Shown here in pieces: positions 59,131-64,000 of a stretch of DNA of 64,000 bases; position 1 is the stretch's first letter; each line of letters starts with the position of its first letter. This stretch comes from Pseudomonas sp. TH43 (GTDB taxonomy: Bacteria; Pseudomonadota; Gammaproteobacteria; Pseudomonadales; Pseudomonadaceae): positions 1,364,001 through 1,428,000 of the forward strand of contig NZ_JAEKFI010000003.1 of NCBI RefSeq assembly GCF_016650635.1, given 5' to 3'. Made by a program: the position numbers and the translations under genes. The notes beneath the pieces were generated by a model that was not told the origin of the DNA, did not search any database, and was given only the letters and a program-made list of their open reading frames with translations.

Positions 59131-60504
59131 CTATCGCGTGCCACGCTGACGCAATGCCGACGGCATAAAATACGCATCTTCCGGCACCGGTTGCGCAAAA
59201 TCCACGGTCTCCGCTTCTTCGTTATCGAGGTTCTGCACGTAGTAACGGCGGGCCTGCAAGTCATGGAAAACGTCCAGCGCACTCCACGTCGTTGGCAGGT
59301 CGTAGAAGTTTTTCAGGTAGGCCATCGACACGCGCCACAACTCCCCTCGCCCGTCGTATTGATCGACCAGCGCCGCGCCCCAGCTGTCTTCATCGAGAAA
59401 CAGCACGCGCTTGGAATAGATGTGTCGCGCGCCCGGTTTCAGGTTGCCTTCAACCACCCACACCCGGTGCAGTTCATAACGCGTGAATTGCGGATTGAGG
59501 TGGCCCGGCGTGAGCAGTTGCGCGTATTTCACGTCGGGGCTGCCGACTTTGTAGTTGTTGTACGGAATGTAGATTTCCTGTTTGCCCTTGAGCTTCCACT
59601 CATAGCGATCCGGCGAGCCGTTGAACAGGTCGGTGTCGTCGGCCGTGCGCAGGCCATCGGATGATGCAATCGGCGTGTCATAGGCGAGGTTCGGTGCGCG
59701 GCGCACGCGGCGTTGGCCGGCGTCGTAGACCCAAGCCTGGCGCGGGTCTTTCAGTTGATCGAGCATCTCATGCACCAACGCTGCACCACCGGCCAGCCGC
59801 GCCGGACTTTTCACAAAAGCGAGGTAGTAAAACAGGATGTTTTTCAGGTCGGCGAACTGGCCGCCGGGACGGTAATAGTTGAAGAGTGCCTCCTGCTGCG
59901 AGGTCACCAGGGCAAAGCTGCCGTTGCGCTGGACCGGCGCTTCGGAAGCGCGGCGCACCACGTAGATACCGCGATAGCGGGTAATGTGGTTCCACAACAC
60001 TTCAATGCCGTCCTTCGGTACCGGGAACGGCACGCCGCCATAGGCATCGGAGAAACCGCTGCCGCCCTCGAGCAGCTTGGCCGAGGTGGCATTTTTCAGA
60101 GTGTTGTCGTACAGCCATTGCGGTGCCGAACCTGATCGACGGGAAGGATAGATCGGCATCTGAAAGGTGTCGGGGTAGCTGTTGAACATCGCGATCTGGC
60201 CCGGGCTGAGATGGGCCTTGTACTGATCGAGGTTAGCCTTGGTGATGGTGAACAGCGGTTTGTCCGCCGCATACGGATCGGGGTGATGCTGGCCGGGTTT
60301 GTAGCCGGCCGGCGCCTGGGTGATGCCGCCAGTCCACGCGGGAATGGTGCCCGCCGCGTTGCCGGCACGCTCGGCGCCCATGGGGGTCAGGGTGGTTTTC
60401 AGTTGTTCGGCTTGCTGTGGGGTGATGGCGGCAAGGGCGGTGCCTGCGGCCAGACCCAGCACGAGCGCCAACGATGTTCTTGTCAGTCGTGAAGTGTGAA
60501 ACAT
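59131..60504 (-). CDS. DUF1329 periplasmic protein (LolB-like fold family)
   Basis: This 457-residue protein starts with a signal peptide (1-26, ALAA) and ITPQQAEQLKTTLTPMGAERAGNAAGTIPAWTGG, the DUF1329 opening. DUF1329 proteins are thought to have a lipoprotein-carrier (LolA/LolB)-like fold and often pair with DUF1302 porin-like proteins, as here. GGAG precedes the ATG. It is the last gene of a probable operon with DUF1302 and a phospholipase-like gene, although a REP doublet lies just upstream (60528-60620). The role in lipid or hydrophobic-substrate traffic is an inference. Confidence 0.85.
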   Translation of the reverse strand: MFHTSRLTRTSLALVLGLAAGTALAAITPQQAEQLKTTLTPMGAERAGNAAGTIPAWTGGITQAPAGYKPGQHHPDPYAADKPLFTITKANLDQYKAHLSPGQIAMFNSYPDTFQMPIYPSRRSGSAPQWLYDNTLKNATSAKLLEGGSGFSDAYGGVPFPVPKDGIEVLWNHITRYRGIYVVRRASEAPVQRNGSFALVTSQQEALFNYYRPGGQFADLKNILFYYLAFVKSPARLAGGAALVHEMLDQLKDPRQAWVYDAGQRRVRRAPNLAYDTPIASSDGLRTADDTDLFNGSPDRYEWKLKGKQEIYIPYNNYKVGSPDVKYAQLLTPGHLNPQFTRYELHRVWVVEGNLKPGARHIYSKRVLFLDEDSWGAALVDQYDGRGELWRVSMAYLKNFYDLPTTWSALDVFHDLQARRYYVQNLDNEEAETVDFAQPVPEDAYFMPSALRQRGTR

Positions 60505-60527
60505 GATCTTCTCCAAAATACAAAAAC

Positions 60528-60620
60528 CTGTGGGAGCGAGCCTGCTCGCGAAAGCGGTGTGTCAGTCGACATCAATGTTGAATGTGCTGGCCTTTTCGCG
60601 AGCAGGCTCGCTCCCACAGG
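60528..60620. repeat. REP doublet between DUF1302 and DUF1329 genes
   Basis: CTGTGGGAGCGAGCCTGCTC at 60528 onward faces GAGCAGGCTCGCTCCCACAG ending at 60620. The two arms are near identical inverted copies around a 48-bp centre. Its place inside an operon is notable, because REP hairpins can reduce expression of downstream genes. Confidence 0.93.
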
Positions 60621-60636
60621 GGGAATGAGTTGGAAT

Positions 60637-62595
60637 TCACAGGAAATACTTGAGGTTGAACCCGACGTTGTCGCGGTCGCGGATGCCGTTGTTCTGTCCG
60701 CCGCCGTAGAACTCGGTGTATTGCAGTTCGGCTTCGAGCTTGTTCTGGTAGTTGGCCTTGATTCCCAGCGTGTAAGCCTTGCGACCCTCGATGGTGTTGC
60801 CGGCCTGATAGCTGTTGCCTTTGAAGTCGTCCTTGTAGACGACATAAGGCGAGACGTTGACCCCGGCGTACACGTCGTTCCACGTGCCGTTGAGCATTGC
60901 CGTGTAGCTGTAGGAATCACGGTTGACCTGATCGTCACGATCACCGCCCGACACATAGGAATAATTACCGGTGCCGGCGTAGTAACGGGTGCTGCCGTCA
61001 TAAGCGGTGTATTGCAGGCTGCTGCCGCGCAGGTGCTCGGAGGCCAGTTCGAAGATGCCGAACAGCGAGTCGAACGAGGCCGTCGGACCGAAGTTGTAGA
61101 TAGTGCCCAACGAAGTGTTGAAGGCTTCCACACGCTCGGCGTTGTTGATCTCACTGTTGAGGTTGACCATCTGCCCGCCGACATTGATCGACTTGCCCGT
61201 CACCGCCACGGCGGCACCGTTGGCCAGGTCGCCGATCAAATCGTTGGTGGCCGCGACGCCAATCGGCAGGTTCGGTCGATAAGCGATTTCGCCGAACACC
61301 GATGCCGTACCCAGCGTGGTGTTGAAGCTGAAACCGTACATGCGAATGTCTTCGGCGTAACGTCGATGCGCCTGGATGTTTCCCATGACATCAGCGGTGG
61401 CCAGACCGTTGGCGAGTGCCCCGGCCTGACTGCCGGCGACACCGGACAACAGGTTGGTCAGGGCATCCATGTCGATGCCTTTGTACCCGCCAAGGTCAGC
61501 GGCAATGGTCGGCTCCTTGGCGTGGTAATTGACCATGTACAAGCCGAACTCGGTGCTGTTGAGTTGCTCGGCGATATAGCGAAAGGCAAAGCCGAACTGG
61601 CCGTCGTTGCGCGCGTTGTAGTCCTTGCCGACCGAGGCCACTTTGAGGGTATTGCCATACGCCGGGGTCACGCCGTTGGCGTACAGTCCGGTGGTTTGCA
61701 GGGCCTGGCTCAGCAACGGGTTATTGCCCAACGCGCTGTACAAGCCGATGACATTGCCAAAACCGGGCACCGGCGTATCGAGCGCGGTGCCGCTGAAGTC
61801 GTTGTAACCGGTGTTGCCTCCGTCAGCGAACAGGTCAGTTTGCGAGTAGAAGGTGCCGACCGGATCGATGCGGGTTTCCTTCCAGTTGGTCTGGTAGAAA
61901 CTCTCCATGGTCAGGCTGTCGGTCAGGCCGATGTTGAAGCTCAGCGCCTCCACCGGCACCAGCACTTCCTTGACCTCGGCGCCGGGCAAGCGGTACTTGG
62001 CAGCGTCCACCGGGTTGGTGGTGTTGATCCCGCCGCGATAGAAAATCCCCTCGCCCCAGTTGAAAACCTGGCGGCCGACCCGCGCGGTGACCGGCATCTG
62101 CGCAACGTCCCAACTGCCATGCACGTAGGCGTCGAGCATCTCGATGCGGCTGCCGGCGATGTCGCGGGTCTGGCTGGTGAAGTGGTTGTCCTGCGGGTAA
62201 CTCTGGCTGGGTTGCGACGGGTTGTTGTTGTCGTAGTAGTCGTTGCGCTTGTCCATCAACTGGGTGTCGTAAAACGCGGTGCCGCGCATGAACAAACCAT
62301 AGTTCTGATAGTTGGCCTCAAGCTCGGACGTGATCTTGTACACCTCGGAAACCAGCCCGGTGTCGAAGTTGCGATTGCCGTCGTTGGTGTTGACGTCATC
62401 GTTAGTCTTGTCGCGACCCTGCACCCGCCACAGGCGCCCGTACGATAAGGTCGTGTCGAGGGAACCGGTGACCTGCTTGTCCATCAGGCTGAACTCCACA
62501 GCCTGCGCGCTATCGACTGCGCACAGTTGCAGCAACCCTGCCAAACCGACACCGGGAAGCGCCGCGCCAGACCGGCGCAATCGAGTACTGATCAT
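60637..62595 (-). CDS. DUF1302 outer-membrane protein
   Basis: This is a 652-residue protein with a signal peptide (about 1-32, DSAQA) and then a long beta-strand pattern of alternating hydrophobic residues (for example the repeated SYTAMLNGTWNDVYAGVNVSPYVVY-type strands), as expected for a large outer-membrane barrel. DUF1302 members are porin-like and pair with DUF1329. AGGAGG precedes the ATG. The gene follows the phospholipase-like gene with a 45-bp gap. Substrate unknown; lipid or hydrophobic export/import is a guess from the family context. Confidence 0.85.
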   Translation of the reverse strand: MISTRLRRSGAALPGVGLAGLLQLCAVDSAQAVEFSLMDKQVTGSLDTTLSYGRLWRVQGRDKTNDDVNTNDGNRNFDTGLVSEVYKITSELEANYQNYGLFMRGTAFYDTQLMDKRNDYYDNNNPSQPSQSYPQDNHFTSQTRDIAGSRIEMLDAYVHGSWDVAQMPVTARVGRQVFNWGEGIFYRGGINTTNPVDAAKYRLPGAEVKEVLVPVEALSFNIGLTDSLTMESFYQTNWKETRIDPVGTFYSQTDLFADGGNTGYNDFSGTALDTPVPGFGNVIGLYSALGNNPLLSQALQTTGLYANGVTPAYGNTLKVASVGKDYNARNDGQFGFAFRYIAEQLNSTEFGLYMVNYHAKEPTIAADLGGYKGIDMDALTNLLSGVAGSQAGALANGLATADVMGNIQAHRRYAEDIRMYGFSFNTTLGTASVFGEIAYRPNLPIGVAATNDLIGDLANGAAVAVTGKSINVGGQMVNLNSEINNAERVEAFNTSLGTIYNFGPTASFDSLFGIFELASEHLRGSSLQYTAYDGSTRYYAGTGNYSYVSGGDRDDQVNRDSYSYTAMLNGTWNDVYAGVNVSPYVVYKDDFKGNSYQAGNTIEGRKAYTLGIKANYQNKLEAELQYTEFYGGGQNNGIRDRDNVGFNLKYFL

Positions 62596-62640
62596 CTGAT
62601 CCTCCTTGTTTTTGTTGTTTTTCGTGTCGCGTCGCGATCG

Positions 62641-63930
62641 TTAAGGGACCAATCCCGCACTGACATAAATCCGGCTGTGCGAGCCGAAATGACCGAGCAA
62701 TCTGAACAACTGTTGGTTGAGTACCGGGTGGTCGAAATCTTCACGATGCAGTCGATTACCGCCGCTGAAATCACTGGTCGCCGGAGTCGTTTCCAGCCAC
62801 TGACCGATGGCCTCGTCGAAGGCGGCGGAAGCATCGACAGACTCGGCGCTGACCACTTCGCGCAGGTAGTCGACGGAGTACGGTGGATACGTTTCGTCTC
62901 GGGCAACGTCGGCGTAAGCGTCGAGCATCGGATGCGGCTGACCGGCACGCAGCAAACGGCGCAGCCAGGTCGATTGGTACTTCTCCACCTCCATGTGCCG
63001 GGTGGCGACGCGTTCGATGGAGGCCTGCTTATCCTCAGCGAAACCGGCGATGGCTTTGCCTTCCAACAGCAAAAGACTGGCAAGATCGACGCCGGGCAAT
63101 GGCTTGGCGTGATAAGGCTGGGTCAGATCCTGAATGTGGTGCAGGCCCCAGCCGAGAAAACGGTAGCCCCAGTACGGATGGCCACTGGCAAACGCCAGTC
63201 GGGCCAACCCCATGTATTGATACGCGCGCCAGTCCGGCCAACTGCGTTCGAGAAATCCGGCAGCGGCGTAGACCACCGCGCTTTCATGGAAAAAGCCCAT
63301 GTGGAACGGCGCCTGTGAGCTGTATTGAAACCTTGCATCACCGAAGGGTTGCGGGCCGAAGCCATAGCGCGCGCCGACTTCACCCGGGTTGTCGCTGAAC
63401 AGGTTGATGTCGTGGCCGTAATCGGGTTCGTCGGCGGCGCTGGCCAGCACGGCCAGTGGTGCGACTTTTTCGTGCTCGGCGACAACGATGAAACGTTGGC
63501 GATTCCACGGTGAAAGGGTCTGTTCGACCATGACTTGATCGGCTTGCAGATGCGCGCGTTCGGGCAGGTCTTTGCCGGGCAATGGCTGAATGACCATCGC
63601 CAGATGGATCTCGGGATTGATGCGCAATGCGCTGAGGAAATCGTGGCGCAGATTGTCACTCGGCGTGGCCGGTAATTTCAGGCTGTCGGGGCGTGGCGGG
63701 TATTGGCCGAAGTGCTCGCGGGCGAAGCTTTCCTGTTCCTCGAGCAACGCGCTGACCGCCTCGTACTGCTCCACCAGAAAGGATTCCAGCGGCTCGACTT
63801 CGATGGGCGGCGCATCGCGCAACACCGGCAGATCCTGCAACGCCAGATAGCTGCCCACCGTATGGTTCGACCAGCCCCAGGCGCTCGGGGCTGTTGCACA
63901 AAGCAGCAGCAGGAGGAATGTCAGCTTCAT
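62641..63930 (-). CDS. Secreted zinc phospholipase C / S1-P1 nuclease-like protein
   Basis: The 429-residue protein has a signal peptide (1-19) that leaves Trp20 as the N-terminus (WSNHTVGS), the position of the N-terminal zinc-binding tryptophan in phospholipase C and P1 nuclease. His23 follows. Near residues 264-274 the motif H-H-I-Q-D-L-T-Q-P-Y-H gives the H-x3-D-x5-H ligands, and His312-x3-Glu316 (RHMEVEKY) matches the last pair. The order and spacing fit the family, except that H274 to H312 is longer than in B. cereus phospholipase C. No closer relative is recalled. It is first in an operon with DUF1302 and DUF1329 genes. Confidence 0.72.
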   Translation of the reverse strand: MKLTFLLLLLCATAPSAWGWSNHTVGSYLALQDLPVLRDAPPIEVEPLESFLVEQYEAVSALLEEQESFAREHFGQYPPRPDSLKLPATPSDNLRHDFLSALRINPEIHLAMVIQPLPGKDLPERAHLQADQVMVEQTLSPWNRQRFIVVAEHEKVAPLAVLASAADEPDYGHDINLFSDNPGEVGARYGFGPQPFGDARFQYSSQAPFHMGFFHESAVVYAAAGFLERSWPDWRAYQYMGLARLAFASGHPYWGYRFLGWGLHHIQDLTQPYHAKPLPGVDLASLLLLEGKAIAGFAEDKQASIERVATRHMEVEKYQSTWLRRLLRAGQPHPMLDAYADVARDETYPPYSVDYLREVVSAESVDASAAFDEAIGQWLETTPATSDFSGGNRLHREDFDHPVLNQQLFRLLGHFGSHSRIYVSAGLVP

Positions 63931-64000
63931 TGCTTTTCGTTCTTATTGGATGTGCTGTGAGGGTTGAGCCTAACAACCGACCCCGCTGCTGACACTGTCC

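Overview
The window is a stretch of chromosome from a Pseudomonas of the fluorescens/putida side of the genus. This rests on gene order (ampE-ampD-DUF1631-nadC; pnp-rpsO-truB-rbfA-infB-nusA-rimP; secG-tpiA-glmM-folP-ftsH-rlmE; greA-carB-carA-dapB-dnaJ-dnaK-grpE; recN, fur, bamE, rnfH, ratA, smpB, lactate operon), which I recall from Pseudomonas genomes. It also rests on the GC-rich codon use and on several families of short inverted REP repeats between genes. No plasmid, prophage, insertion sequence or CRISPR array is visible.

Layout. 1-5.3 kb: the 5' end of a chemoreceptor gene, the AmpE/AmpD peptidoglycan-recycling pair, a large DUF1631 protein and nadC. 5.3-6.5 kb: a small DUF6388 protein, a secreted protein built of 39-residue repeats, and tRNA-Thr(CGU). 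6.6-21.1 kb, all on the minus strand: a translation/RNA superoperon read from ftsH through folP, glmM, tpiA, secG, tRNA-Leu(GAG), tRNA-fMet, rimP, nusA, infB, rbfA, truB and rpsO to pnp. 21.3-32.9 kb: rlmE and yhbY (divergent), a DUF4149 protein, greA, carB, carA, dapB, dnaJ, dnaK and grpE. 33-38.7 kb: recN, fur, bamE, rnfH, ratA, a sodium-dependent (NSS) transporter and smpB. 38.8-47.4 kb: the lactate locus lldR / lldP-lldE-lldF-lldG-dld, without an FMN-type lldD. 47.5-48.9 kb: two paralogous small secreted proteins and the tmRNA gene ssrA. 49-64 kb is more accessory: an SH3-domain protein, a two-domain lysozyme-inhibitor-like protein, a DUF2252 protein, two GNAT acetyltransferases, an envelope trio (ArnT-like glycosyltransferase, PAP2 phosphatase, histidine phosphatase), an McpS-type chemoreceptor, and an operon of a zinc phospholipase C/P1-nuclease-like protein, a DUF1302 outer-membrane protein and a DUF1329 protein.

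Regulatory DNA that can be read directly includes a heat-shock (sigma-32) promoter before grpE, a LexA box over the recN -10 element, an LldR-type operator before lldP, a carA leader with an attenuator-like terminator inside a short overlapping reading frame, and a run of hairpins between tRNA-fMet and rimP. The observations most worth checking are the carA leader, the predicted PliG/PliI-like fusion, the phospholipase-like/DUF1302/DUF1329 operon, the 39-residue repeat protein, and the paired two-cysteine proteins beside ssrA. I saw no single large unknown system.
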